Shown here in pieces: positions 1 through 8,876 of a stretch of 64,000 nucleotides of DNA. The DNA is taken from contig NZ_CP072110.1 in assembly GCF_017638545.1 (NCBI RefSeq), forward strand, positions 3,224,001 through 3,288,000, written 5' to 3'. Each line of letters begins with the position of its first letter. The first letter of the stretch is position 1. The notes under the pieces were generated by a model. The model did not search any database. It was not told the origin of the DNA and saw only the letters and a list, made by a program, of their open reading frames with translations. The DNA is from Psychrosphaera ytuae (lineage in GTDB: Bacteria; Pseudomonadota; Gammaproteobacteria; Enterobacterales; Alteromonadaceae). Both the position numbers and the translations under genes were made by a program.

Positions 1-1280
1 CGAGTAAAAACCGTCAGATGCTGATCCGCGACCAAATAAATGAACTGGATAAAAAGTACAACGAACTTGAAGAAGTGTGGAATTCTGAAAAAGCCGCATT
101 ATCTGGTACGCAAACTATCAAAGAGCAGCTAGAACAAGCTCGTTTGGACTTGGACGTCGCACGTCGCGCGAGTGACTTACAGCGCATGTCTGAGTTGCAA
201 TACGGCCGAATTCCGGAGCTAGAAAAGCAGTTGGACTTGGCGTCACAAGCTGAAATGCATGATATGGAATTGCTGCGCAACAAAGTGACAGAGTCTGAAA
301 TTGCCGAGGTCTTATCTCGTTGGACAGGTATTCCGGTCAACAAGATGTTAGAGAGTGAACGCGATAAATTGTTACAAATGGAACAACAGCTCCATACTCG
401 AGTTGTTGGCCAAGGTGAAGCCGTTGATGCTGTATCTAATGCAATTAGACGTTCTCGAGCGGGTCTTGCGGATCCAAATCGTCCAAACGGTTCGTTTTTA
501 TTCTTAGGTCCTACGGGTGTAGGTAAAACAGAATTGACCAAAGCACTTGCTCATTTCTTGTTTGACTCTGAAGACAATATGGTTCGCATTGATATGTCTG
601 AGTTTATGGAAAAACATTCTGTTGCCAGATTAATTGGTGCGCCTCCGGGTTACGTAGGTTATGAAGAGGGTGGTTATTTGACCGAAGCCGTTCGACGTAA
701 GCCTTACTCAGTTATTTTGTTAGATGAGGTCGAAAAAGCCCACCCGGATGTGTTTAATATTTTATTACAAGTATTAGACGAGGGTCGATTGACTGACGGC
801 CAAGGGCGTACCGTCGACTTTAGAAACACTGTGATCATTATGACGTCTAACTTGGGTTCTGACTTGATTCAGTCGAGCTATGCAAAGGACCAAGATCACA
901 GCTATGAGACAATGAAGGCTATGGTGATGGAAGTGGTAGGCCAGCATTTTAGACCTGAGTTTATCAACCGTATTGACGATACTGTGGTCTTCCACCCTCT
1001 GGATAACAAAGAAATCCAAGAGATTGCTAAGATTCAGTTGAAAGGCCTAGAGCGTCGACTTGCTGAGCAAGACGTCGAACTAGAAATTTCAGAGGCTGCG
1101 ATGGCACAAATTGCTGAGGCTGGCTTTGATCCTGTGTTTGGTGCTCGACCATTAAAACGAGCAATCCAACAACACGTCGAAAACACCCTGGCACAGTCAT
1201 TGTTATCGGGTGAGATAAAACCAAAGGACAAAGTCAACTTGGACGTTGTTGATGGTAATTTTGTCGTTCGTACTTATTAA
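1..1280 (+). CDS. clpB: ATP-dependent disaggregase ClpB, C-terminal part (5' end outside window)
   Basis: This is the C-terminal half of the ClpB/Hsp104 chaperone, which with DnaK pulls polypeptides out of cytoplasmic aggregates. The frame is open from base 3, so the gene begins upstream and the first internal Met at 18 is not the start. What remains is the end of the coiled-coil middle domain (rich in Glu/Lys/Leu, including SELQYGRIPELEKQL) and the whole second AAA+ module: Walker A GPTGVGKTE, the pore motif GYVGYEEGG, Walker B VILLDEVEKAH, a sensor-type NFRNT/TSNLGS stretch, the arginine finger region FRPEFINRID, and the C-terminal GARPLKRAIQ helix. The match to E. coli ClpB is close throughout and no frame disruption is visible. 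Its promoter, normally sigma-32 dependent, lies outside the window. Confidence 0.97.
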   Translation, partial: SKNRQMLIRDQINELDKKYNELEEVWNSEKAALSGTQTIKEQLEQARLDLDVARRASDLQRMSELQYGRIPELEKQLDLASQAEMHDMELLRNKVTESEIAEVLSRWTGIPVNKMLESERDKLLQMEQQLHTRVVGQGEAVDAVSNAIRRSRAGLADPNRPNGSFLFLGPTGVGKTELTKALAHFLFDSEDNMVRIDMSEFMEKHSVARLIGAPPGYVGYEEGGYLTEAVRRKPYSVILLDEVEKAHPDVFNILLQVLDEGRLTDGQGRTVDFRNTVIIMTSNLGSDLIQSSYAKDQDHSYETMKAMVMEVVGQHFRPEFINRIDDTVVFHPLDNKEIQEIAKIQLKGLERRLAEQDVELEISEAAMAQIAEAGFDPVFGARPLKRAIQQHVENTLAQSLLSGEIKPKDKVNLDVVDGNFVVRTY

Positions 1281-1367
1281 CCAACGATAAATCACCAATT
1301 TAGTTGAAATTTGAGGGTGGTCATGGGTTAATATTGGGCTCTTACAGAAACGTAAAAGTTTGATATT

Positions 1368-2219
1368 GTGCCGACGCCCTCTTTTTCATTTGAGCTGACC
1401 AACCTGTGCTGGCAAGTACGGGAAAACGGTGTGCCCAAAACAATCCTATCAAACTTAAACCTATCAATTCCGTCAGGCCAGGTCGTTGGTATTATTGGTC
1501 CTAATGGCGCAGGAAAAACCAGCTTACTCAATATACTTCAAGGCCGCATTAAACCCAGTTCGGGGGATGTTAAGGTTCTAGGTCAAGCGCTTGGCAATAT
1601 GTCTTTGCAGGAGAGGGCACAGTGTATTGCTTATGTGTCTCAACACCCTCCTCATGTTTTTGATCTAACGGTATTGGATGTCGTTAAATTTGGACGATTG
1701 CCGCACATTCAAATGTTTGCCTTTGGGCAACAGGATGCGCAGCAAGACTTGGTTAAAAAAGCATTACACCGATTTCACCTTGAAGATATTAAAGACCGTT
1801 CTTTTGACGCTTTGTCGGGGGGAGAGCAGCAACGTGCTTATTTAGCCCAAGCCATGGTACAAGACGCGTGCATTTTGTTGATGGATGAGCCGATTAATCA
1901 CCTAGATATTAAACATCAACTGGAATTGTTGTCTCAACTTCGAGACTTACCACAAGATGTAATCTTGACATTGCATGACTTAAATTTAGCCGCGTCCTAT
2001 TGTGATCACTTGATATTGATGAAAAATGGTCAAGTCGTAGCTCAGGGAACACCTAGAGAAGTACTCACAACGAATTTAATTCAGTCTACTTATGGTATCG
2101 ATGTAACTTTCCATCCGGCTTGTCAACATGTCGATGACCTTGTTGGTGGTAAAGGGGATTTAAGCTCTGAGTCTGTACCATTCATGTCTTATCATCAAAA
2201 GGCCCCAAAGCATGACTAA
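1368..2219 (+). CDS. btuD: Vitamin B12 ABC transporter, ATP-binding protein
   Basis: ATPase of the BtuCDF-type cobalamin importer, acting on the inner face of the cytoplasmic membrane. Visible are Walker A GPNGAGKT (residues 44-51), the signature LSGGEQQR, Walker B ILLMDEP followed by INHLD (the usual Thr is Ile) and the H-loop LTLHD. At 283 residues it is somewhat longer than E. coli BtuD (about 250). The start is a GTG with no clear Shine-Dalgarno, so the exact start is uncertain. The end overlaps btuC by 8 bases, showing translational coupling. The family also includes haem and siderophore ATPases; the B12 assignment rests on btuF, the riboswitch and btuB next door. Confidence 0.85.
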   Translation: MPTPSFSFELTNLCWQVRENGVPKTILSNLNLSIPSGQVVGIIGPNGAGKTSLLNILQGRIKPSSGDVKVLGQALGNMSLQERAQCIAYVSQHPPHVFDLTVLDVVKFGRLPHIQMFAFGQQDAQQDLVKKALHRFHLEDIKDRSFDALSGGEQQRAYLAQAMVQDACILLMDEPINHLDIKHQLELLSQLRDLPQDVILTLHDLNLAASYCDHLILMKNGQVVAQGTPREVLTTNLIQSTYGIDVTFHPACQHVDDLVGGKGDLSSESVPFMSYHQKAPKHD

Positions 2220-3201
2220 TTTATCGCTGCGTTTTTTGATGGTGTTGTTTGGCGTTGTTGTCATTTTAATGGCAGGGTTGGCAGTTGGCTCTGTGACAAT
2301 ATCACCCGATGAAATTTGGCAATGCGTTACAGCAGAATGTCAGCAACCTATAAATGACATCATTTTATGGGACCTGAGATTGCCAAGAGTGTTAATGGCT
2401 TTTGTCGCTGGTGGAGGACTTGCCGTTGCAGGCGCTATGTTACAAAACGCCACCAATAATCAATTGGCTGACCCGTATTTATTCGGTATCGTATCTGGAG
2501 CTGGACTGGGCGCGGTGATTTTCTCAGTGTTGGCACAATCGTCAGATAGCATAGGCACTCCCATATCCGCATCTATAGGTGCGATTGCGGCGATTGTCTT
2601 AGTTATGACGGTAGTCATGAAAAACCGCTTATTTAGACCTGAGCATATCATTTTAGCCGGTGTGGCTGTGTCATTTATGTTAGCGGCTGTTCTTCATTTT
2701 GTCTTATTTGTTGCTGAGCCATTAGCTGCAAACCGGATCATATTTTGGTTGATGGGAAGTGTAGCAACGGCATCTTATGAGAGTGTGTTAATAGTCTTTG
2801 TACCCTTGTTGATTTGTGTATCAGTTTTGTTGTTACTTCGACATCAAATCGACGCCTTATTATTAGGCGATGTCCAAGCCGAAACACTTGGTGTTAATGT
2901 TAACCGCATGCGTTTTTTATTACTGTTGATCACGGCGATTGTTACAGCCGTGACGGTTGCTTTTTGTGGTGGTATTGGATTTATCGGATTAATGGTCCCT
3001 CATATAGTACGAAACTTTGCTAAAGGAAATACAGGTACTCTAGTCCCTCTGAGTCTAGTTGTCGGCGGTTGCTTTTTAGTGGTGGTGGATTTAATCGCTA
3101 GGACCGCAATGGTTGGTCAAGAAATGCCTTTGGGTGTTATTACCTCAGCACTGGGAAGCGTATTCTTTTTATTAGTTTTAAAAAGGAGTCGACATGGTTA
3201 G
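2212..3201 (+). CDS. btuC: Vitamin B12 ABC transporter, permease protein
   Basis: FecCD-family permease that forms the membrane channel of the cobalamin importer. The 329-residue product is hydrophobic with about ten transmembrane helices. It shows the family motifs LRLPRVLMAFVAGGGLAVAG near the N-terminus and GGIGFIGLMVPHIVR, the coupling region that contacts the ATPase. The ATG overlaps the btuD stop and the 3' end overlaps btuF by 8 bases, so the three genes form one tight operon. The length is typical of BtuC/FecD (about 325-335). Substrate is inferred from context. Confidence 0.88.
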   Translation: MTNLSLRFLMVLFGVVVILMAGLAVGSVTISPDEIWQCVTAECQQPINDIILWDLRLPRVLMAFVAGGGLAVAGAMLQNATNNQLADPYLFGIVSGAGLGAVIFSVLAQSSDSIGTPISASIGAIAAIVLVMTVVMKNRLFRPEHIILAGVAVSFMLAAVLHFVLFVAEPLAANRIIFWLMGSVATASYESVLIVFVPLLICVSVLLLLRHQIDALLLGDVQAETLGVNVNRMRFLLLLITAIVTAVTVAFCGGIGFIGLMVPHIVRNFAKGNTGTLVPLSLVVGGCFLVVVDLIARTAMVGQEMPLGVITSALGSVFFLLVLKRSRHG

Positions 3202-4093
3202 GTCTAGTGTGTTTCTACAAAGAACTAAATGGCTAAGTGGAACACTTGCGCTTTGGCTTTTAATTGGCTCTGCGTTTGTTGCACAGGCGGATGAAACAAA
3301 TAAAAGTCCCCAGCCAGATAAAATAATGGCGTTAGCACCTAATCTAGTAGAAATTTTGTTTGAGCTTGGAGTAGGCCACAAAATTATCGGAGTATCGGAG
3401 CACACAGACTTCCCTGAAAAAGCCAGGCAAATACCCATTGTTGCTAACTACTTAGGGGTGCAATTAGAACGTGTCATCGAAAAGCAGCCTGACTTAATCT
3501 TAGTTTGGCATGGCACCACACCACAAAATGACATTAATAAATTAACGTCATTAGGCATAAAAATAGAGACGTTTTATGCCGAGTCAGTCCCAGATTTAGT
3601 GACGGAAATTACTAGGATGGGTCAGCTAATCGGCACGCCGCAAAGGGCGAAGCAGCTTGCGTCTCAAATTCAGCAAGAATATCAGCAAATTTTGTCAACT
3701 CGTGAATTAACATCAGGTACTGAGTCATCGACTTGGCCAATCGGCTTTATAGAGATTTGGCCTGAGCCCCTGACCACTGCTGGAAGTCAAACTATTGTTG
3801 GCATGAGTATTGAGTTATGCGGATTGAACAACATGTATTCTGAAGCAGGACCACAGTACCCGCAGGCATCGCTAGAAAAAGTGTTAACCACGCAACCAGA
3901 CGTTATTATTCAACCAGTATCATTTAGCAATCCGACCAAAACCAAAGATTGGTCGTCTTATTCATTTTTAAATGCAGTAAAAAAACAAGCGATTATTTCA
4001 CCAAATGCCGATGCATTATTTCGATGGGGCCCGAGGCTTACCGCTGAAATTAGTGCCCTTTGTGCAGATATTCAAAAGGTTATAAAAAATTAA
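3194..4093 (+). CDS. btuF: Cobalamin-binding periplasmic protein
   Basis: Periplasmic binding protein of the B12 importer; it takes cobalamin delivered by BtuB and passes it to BtuCD. The N-terminus is basic then hydrophobic, with a plausible signal peptide ending near VAQA-DE. The body matches BtuF/TroA-like proteins: MALAPNLVEILFELG, GVSEHTDFPEKA, and QPDLILVWHGTTPQ in the first lobe, a long linker helix, and PDVIIQPV and RWGPRL in the second. The ATG has an excellent Shine-Dalgarno (AGGAG at 3183-3187) inside the end of btuC. Followed by the cobalamin riboswitch that governs btuB. Confidence 0.88.
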   Translation: MVRSSVFLQRTKWLSGTLALWLLIGSAFVAQADETNKSPQPDKIMALAPNLVEILFELGVGHKIIGVSEHTDFPEKARQIPIVANYLGVQLERVIEKQPDLILVWHGTTPQNDINKLTSLGIKIETFYAESVPDLVTEITRMGQLIGTPQRAKQLASQIQQEYQQILSTRELTSGTESSTWPIGFIEIWPEPLTTAGSQTIVGMSIELCGLNNMYSEAGPQYPQASLEKVLTTQPDVIIQPVSFSNPTKTKDWSSYSFLNAVKKQAIISPNADALFRWGPRLTAEISALCADIQKVIKN

Positions 4094-4125
4094 AGTGCAT
4101 AATACAGTAACAATGTATAGACTAT

Positions 4126-4250
4126 GCGCTTCATTGGACGTTTAGATGTCCAAATTGTGAAGAGGATGTTCAGGAAGTTGGTGTAAATCCAACGCTGCCC
4201 CCGCAACGGTATATTGAAGCCCGGAACTGTCATCCTCTTTGAATCCAATC
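4126..4250 (+). ncRNA. Cobalamin (AdoCbl-type) riboswitch
   Basis: B12-sensing leader of btuB. Visible are the conserved core GCTGCCCCCGCAACGGTA (4194-4211) preceded by the GGTGTAAATCC element (4180-4190), and the AGCCCGGAACTG stretch (4218-4229). A perfect 9-bp pairing joins 4160-4168 (AAGAGGATG) with 4231-4239, and an outer 6-bp pairing joins 4133-4138 with 4244-4249. These match the fold and the conserved bases of the class I cobalamin riboswitch. The precise ends are approximate. Confidence 0.93.
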
Positions 4251-4266
4251 GCCAATAGGCAAATTA

Positions 4267-4283
4267 AGGTGCGGAGGGCACCT
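4267..4283 (+). promoter_or_regulatory. Expression-platform hairpin next to the btuB Shine-Dalgarno
   Basis: A 6-bp hairpin, AGGTGC (4267-4272) pairing with GCACCT (4278-4283) around loop GGAGG, sits between the aptamer and the Shine-Dalgarno (about 4285-4293) of btuB. There is no T-run after it, so control of translation rather than transcription termination is the likelier mode. The pairing is seen directly; the mechanism is inferred. Confidence 0.55.
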
Positions 4284-4297
4284 GAGGAAAGAGGTCA

Positions 4298-6151
4298 ATG
4301 AAACCAACTAAAATAACGGCTGCTATTGCCGTATGTTTTGCTGCCCAAGCTGCAGCGAATAGCCAAGCGTCTGACAATATTGTCAATCTAACTTCTCCAA
4401 CCGCAACCGAGCTTGAAGTTATAAGCATAACCGCGAATCGACACGTTAACGAAGTCTATCCATCGATCGCCAATCAAACAGTAATTACTGCCAGTGATAT
4501 CCAAGCGCTAAATGCGTCCTCATTAGGAGAGGTGTTAGCAACCATCGCCGGTTTTGATTTATCGTCAAACGGCGGTAGAGGTCAAACTGCATCTGTATTC
4601 TTACGTGGCAACAATGCAGGACATACACTGTTTTTGTTAAATGGCGTTAAGCTATCATCTGCGACATTAGGACTGACAGATTTTCAAAAAGTATCGGTCG
4701 CAAATATAGAGCGCATAGAAATCGTTAAAGGCCCACGTGCTGCTTTGTGGGGATCGGAGGCGATTGGTGGTGTGGTTAACATCATTACTAAGTCTGGCGA
4801 AAATGGTACAGAGATAGGTGCAAAGATTGCGAGTTTCAACACTCAGCAATTGACACTATCGACACGTGTGGAACACGGCGAAGGGCAAACTAATATCTTG
4901 CTAGATCACGAACGCAGTGACGGCTATCACGTTTTAGAGTTCGCTGCTCCAGATGATGATGGTTTTAGATACAACTCATTGTCAGTGAATGGCCAACAAA
5001 CACTGTCATCATCATTATCTTTAAATTGGTTATTGAACTTTGACCGTGGCCAAAATGACTATGACAGCGCCTTTGGAGGTGCTGATCAGTCTAAACATAA
5101 TAATCAGCAACTTGCCCTAGGTGCCGATTATGCCATTGGTGCTCAAGTAGTCAGTGTTGATCTTTCCCGTATGGTTGAAGACACGACAACTTACGATACT
5201 GTGTCTACGTTTGCTAGCCGCCTAATTACTCAACGAGAAGGTCTTACTATTACAGATGCGATTGAGCTAGATGGAAATCTTGATTTATTTGTAGGTGCAG
5301 AGATTGGTAAAGAAACCGTTTCGGGTGATCAAAACTTTGCAAAGACTGAGCGTGATACGAGTGCGTTGTTTGTGCAATCTACTTATGTCGTTGGCCAAGC
5401 TCAGTTTGAAGGCGCTGCGCGTTATGATGATATTGATGGCGTAGACTCTGAGCTGACCTACAACTTAGGAATAGGTTACGCCGTTGATAAAAACGTAAAT
5501 GTGACTGTAAATTTAGGTACTGGCTTTAAAGTGCCAACGTTCAATGATTTGTACTGGCCGACAGACCTTTATTCTATGGGTAATCCAAATCTAGAATCAG
5601 AGCGTTCAAAAAACCTTGAAGTTGCAGCTTATGTTCAACAAGACAACGCAAACTTAAAAGTTAGTTTGTTCCGAAATGCAATTGAAAACCTGATTGAATG
5701 GACGCCTAATGCCAACTTTGTTTATCAACCAAATAACGTCGACTCTGCGACGATAAAAGGTTTTGAAGTTGAGTTTGGTTTGAATTTAGAACGCAGTCAT
5801 CATCATATAAATGCGAGCTTTATTATTCCAACCAATGACTTAACGGGTGAGACACTCACGCTTCGAGCAAAACGTCGTGTCAATTATGTGTTTGGTTTTG
5901 ATATAAACGAGCATTGGTCAACGACGACGCATGTAAGTTATGTCTCCGAACGAGAGCAAAAGGCGTGGGATGGCAATATCAATAAAATTGGTAGCTACGT
6001 GCAATTTGACTTAAATGGCCATTATCAATTAAATACCAACACTCGCTTTTCATTTGGAGTTAAAGATGCCTTTGAACAGCAAGAGCCTTCAGCTTGGGGG
6101 TATTTAGTGCCTGGGCGCCGACTGGAGCTACAAGCAAAATACCTTTTCTAA
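4298..6151 (+). CDS. btuB: TonB-dependent vitamin B12 outer-membrane receptor
   Basis: Outer-membrane beta-barrel that imports cobalamin using TonB energy. The 617-residue product has a signal peptide (to about ANSQA), a TonB-box-like stretch near ELEVISITANR, a plug domain with the typical sequences FLRGNNAGHTLFLLNG and ERIEIVKGPRAALWGSEAIGGVVNIIT, then a barrel ending in an aromatic residue (LELQAKYLF), as outer-membrane proteins require for BAM insertion. Length equals E. coli BtuB (about 614). It is directly downstream of a cobalamin riboswitch, so expression should fall when B12 is plentiful. Confidence 0.95.
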   Translation: MKPTKITAAIAVCFAAQAAANSQASDNIVNLTSPTATELEVISITANRHVNEVYPSIANQTVITASDIQALNASSLGEVLATIAGFDLSSNGGRGQTASVFLRGNNAGHTLFLLNGVKLSSATLGLTDFQKVSVANIERIEIVKGPRAALWGSEAIGGVVNIITKSGENGTEIGAKIASFNTQQLTLSTRVEHGEGQTNILLDHERSDGYHVLEFAAPDDDGFRYNSLSVNGQQTLSSSLSLNWLLNFDRGQNDYDSAFGGADQSKHNNQQLALGADYAIGAQVVSVDLSRMVEDTTTYDTVSTFASRLITQREGLTITDAIELDGNLDLFVGAEIGKETVSGDQNFAKTERDTSALFVQSTYVVGQAQFEGAARYDDIDGVDSELTYNLGIGYAVDKNVNVTVNLGTGFKVPTFNDLYWPTDLYSMGNPNLESERSKNLEVAAYVQQDNANLKVSLFRNAIENLIEWTPNANFVYQPNNVDSATIKGFEVEFGLNLERSHHHINASFIIPTNDLTGETLTLRAKRRVNYVFGFDINEHWSTTTHVSYVSEREQKAWDGNINKIGSYVQFDLNGHYQLNTNTRFSFGVKDAFEQQEPSAWGYLVPGRRLELQAKYLF

Positions 6152-6162
6152 AAGAAAAAACT

Positions 6163-6190
6163 AAAAAAGTGAGCCTTGGCTCACTTTTTT
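6163..6190. terminator. Bidirectional intrinsic terminator between btuB and the PilZ gene
   Basis: Perfect hairpin GTGAGCC (6169-6175), loop TT, GGCTCAC (6178-6184), with an A-run before and a T-run after. It can stop transcription in both directions and lies between two convergent genes. Confidence 0.9.
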
Positions 6191-6195
6191 TATGA

Positions 6196-8724
6196 CTACC
6201 ACTGACTCAGAAGTTGTCGTTTTATTGATTCTTGCTGATTTATTCGCTCTGATGATAAACCTATTTGAAGCATAACTTCTTCTGAAATATCAACAATATC
6301 AACGACGCCAATAATACTCCACAGTTCTCCCTCAAGCTCTTTGGCTTTGTGCATCGCATAGTGATGAATATATTTTATTTCGTTACTGACAAAGTTCATG
6401 TCAGGGCGACCGGTTTTAGATAAAAATAGCCTGAATGCCAAAAACACGTCTTTTTTTGATGAAGCATCAACAAAGCTATGTAACATGTCATGCGCTAAAA
6501 ACTGATCGCCAAAGTAACAAACAAAACTACGCTCTACCGAGTCTTGATTTGGTCGATAGCGCACAAACAAATCAATCTCACGAGGTCTGTGAGTCCGCTC
6601 AATTTCATTGATGATTGGCGCATAGGTGTTGTTAACAGCATTGTCTTTGACTAATGGGTATAAATTGACCTTGCCTTTTTCGGGCGGGAATTGACGCATC
6701 AAATGGTGCAATAAGTTTGGCTGTGGGCCTTTACCAACGATATTCACACTAAATTTACCGTGGTCTTTGTTGATATACATCGCCATGTTTTTGCTGTGTT
6801 TTGCAAAAATGTTACGCAATGCTTTTGATAGACCAGGGTACTTACTTTCAATCTTAGTAGGGGTCAGCTTATTGATGTTTTGTCTGATAAGCTTGTAAAA
6901 GAAACGTCGGCCTTGATGTCCACCACGAGGATCATAAACCTTTAAGTTCATAATGGTCTTGTCACGGGAAATCGCCATGACTTCATAGGCGAGCTTATCG
7001 AGCTTAAACTTTTGAGTGACCTTTTGAAAATCAGGTAACCCCAAGACAATAATATCGCCTTTTTTAAAAGGAGCTTCAGTGTCCGTTACGACCTGTAGGC
7101 CATACGTTGAAATGTCACGACTAGATCCAGAAATTTGTCCTGAGTCATCAGGCAAATCGACAACCACGGAGGTTTTATAGAGGTAACGCTCTTCGCTTCG
7201 TAAATTAACGTAATCTATCGTCTCAACTTCGATATTGATGTATTGCTTGAGTTTTGGGTGACTAAATGGTTTTAGTAGGCTCAATTGAGTGCGATCGTAT
7301 TGGTAAGTCGCTTGGTAATTTTGCGTCGATTGTTCATTTTTTAATGGCGTAAAAACTACTACATAGCTAAGCCCTTTAAGCAATCCTTGTACTTTTGGGG
7401 AAGGCGGACGATTGAGCTTTTGAATTTCTTTACTTGCTGTATCAGGAATGGACAACGGCAAGTGCGCGTCATCCGCGTTTGCTTCCGCTAATTGAAGTTT
7501 AAATACGTTCCAACTGTCTTTGCGGCTACCAAATCCAATAAACAAACTTCTCAGCTTGGGGTGAGCGTTGAGTTCTTCTGAGGTCGCACTATAAAAATAT
7601 AATTTACCACCCTTAGCGTGAGTAAATGAATACAACAGAGTTTGTTTAATAGGGCTGTCTTGGCGAGCTAATCGAGCGATTCGTTTTTGGCTAAGTATTT
7701 GTTGAAATACTAAGTTTTTATTTTCATCACTAAAGTGACCTAATACACTGCGATTGTTTTCTGTCGCCAAGGCTAAAGTAGGCAAAAAGCGCTCATTGGC
7801 GTGACGTAAAAATACCGGTAGAGACGTTACGCGCGGTAAATAATATTGCTCAAACCCTTTGACGGTAACGGCTTCAAGTGTGTTGTCAAAGTTCACTTTG
7901 TAACGGCGTTTGTTGCCATTGATAAAGTTTCCCAAAAACTCATCAAACGTAGCTATGTCTTCTTTAAACGTCCGTTTGGCACGAATGTATTTGTGGGTAT
8001 CACTGACTTCGTCAATGCCGACGATTTCGTACTGAATTCCGTCTTTCAATCCTAGCTCAAACTCTTGTTCAAGGCCGGTTAAATAAATCGCTATTTTTTG
8101 ACCGACACTTGCGGGTTTGGAATTGGGGATTTTTACCTTTATGCCGCCAACTGATAAGTCACTACTGACGGCCTTTAGCACGTTACCCAGGCCAAACTGT
8201 ATTTCGACCGCTATGCTAAAATTCATTCGCTCTTCAGTGCGAATACCATAGTGAGTAAACTCGATGGTGCGACCGCTAAGTGACTTACTTGCTGACTCTG
8301 ACGTCTTATTTTTAATGGCATCAGGTTTGTCAGGTTGGTTTTTTTCTTTGAGTCGCTGCTGTTGCTCTTTTTTGTGGATGACACGGTTGTTATTTTCCGC
8401 ATTCATTACCGCTTCATAGACACCGACAGTATATTGACCAAATTTCTTGGTTTGATCTTCAAAAATTTGACGGCCAATTTCATCAAGATAATGGGTTTTG
8501 TCTTGATATTCATATTCAACGGGATCACCTTTGACGTGGCCTCTCAAATCGAGCAAACGACCACTTGGCTGAGCCAGTCTTTTCAACTCCATTTTGATCA
8601 AGAACTGCTTCGCCTTCGGCACATCTGCTGCCTTCGACTTAAAGACTTTATCAAAATTTGGTTGATTGATGACTGATTTAAGATCTTCAATTAGGTCATT
8701 GAATTCTTGTAGTTCAGCTGACAT
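6196..8724 (-). CDS. Large protein with two PilZ (c-di-GMP-binding) domains
   Basis: Cytoplasmic 842-residue protein without signal peptide or clear membrane segment. It carries two complete PilZ signatures: RTEER (162-166) with DLSVGG (189-194), and RSEER (509-513) with DISTYG (537-542). The RxxxR and (D/N)xSxxG motifs are the residues that bind cyclic di-GMP, so it should bind two ligand units. The other regions (1-150, about 260-490 and about 600-842) match no domain I can name; the N-terminal third is charged and helical. Large PilZ proteins of this kind are annotated only as PilZ domain proteins in marine gammaproteobacteria. It is divergent from radA (152-bp shared promoter region). The binding inference is strong; the cellular role is unknown. 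Confidence 0.9.
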   Translation of the reverse strand: MSAELQEFNDLIEDLKSVINQPNFDKVFKSKAADVPKAKQFLIKMELKRLAQPSGRLLDLRGHVKGDPVEYEYQDKTHYLDEIGRQIFEDQTKKFGQYTVGVYEAVMNAENNNRVIHKKEQQQRLKEKNQPDKPDAIKNKTSESASKSLSGRTIEFTHYGIRTEERMNFSIAVEIQFGLGNVLKAVSSDLSVGGIKVKIPNSKPASVGQKIAIYLTGLEQEFELGLKDGIQYEIVGIDEVSDTHKYIRAKRTFKEDIATFDEFLGNFINGNKRRYKVNFDNTLEAVTVKGFEQYYLPRVTSLPVFLRHANERFLPTLALATENNRSVLGHFSDENKNLVFQQILSQKRIARLARQDSPIKQTLLYSFTHAKGGKLYFYSATSEELNAHPKLRSLFIGFGSRKDSWNVFKLQLAEANADDAHLPLSIPDTASKEIQKLNRPPSPKVQGLLKGLSYVVVFTPLKNEQSTQNYQATYQYDRTQLSLLKPFSHPKLKQYINIEVETIDYVNLRSEERYLYKTSVVVDLPDDSGQISGSSRDISTYGLQVVTDTEAPFKKGDIIVLGLPDFQKVTQKFKLDKLAYEVMAISRDKTIMNLKVYDPRGGHQGRRFFYKLIRQNINKLTPTKIESKYPGLSKALRNIFAKHSKNMAMYINKDHGKFSVNIVGKGPQPNLLHHLMRQFPPEKGKVNLYPLVKDNAVNNTYAPIINEIERTHRPREIDLFVRYRPNQDSVERSFVCYFGDQFLAHDMLHSFVDASSKKDVFLAFRLFLSKTGRPDMNFVSNEIKYIHHYAMHKAKELEGELWSIIGVVDIVDISEEVMLQIGLSSERINQQESIKRQLLSQW

Positions 8725-8876
8725 AAATGGGTGTTATCCCTCTTACAAAATTAATACTTAAAAGCGAGCGACGGCTCATTTATAATCTGTATTTCTCATT
8801 GAGTATAAGACAGATTTCGTCAATTAGTCAGTTAGTTAAGCAACATGTGTGCCACGGTTGGTACTAAGAAGGGGTA

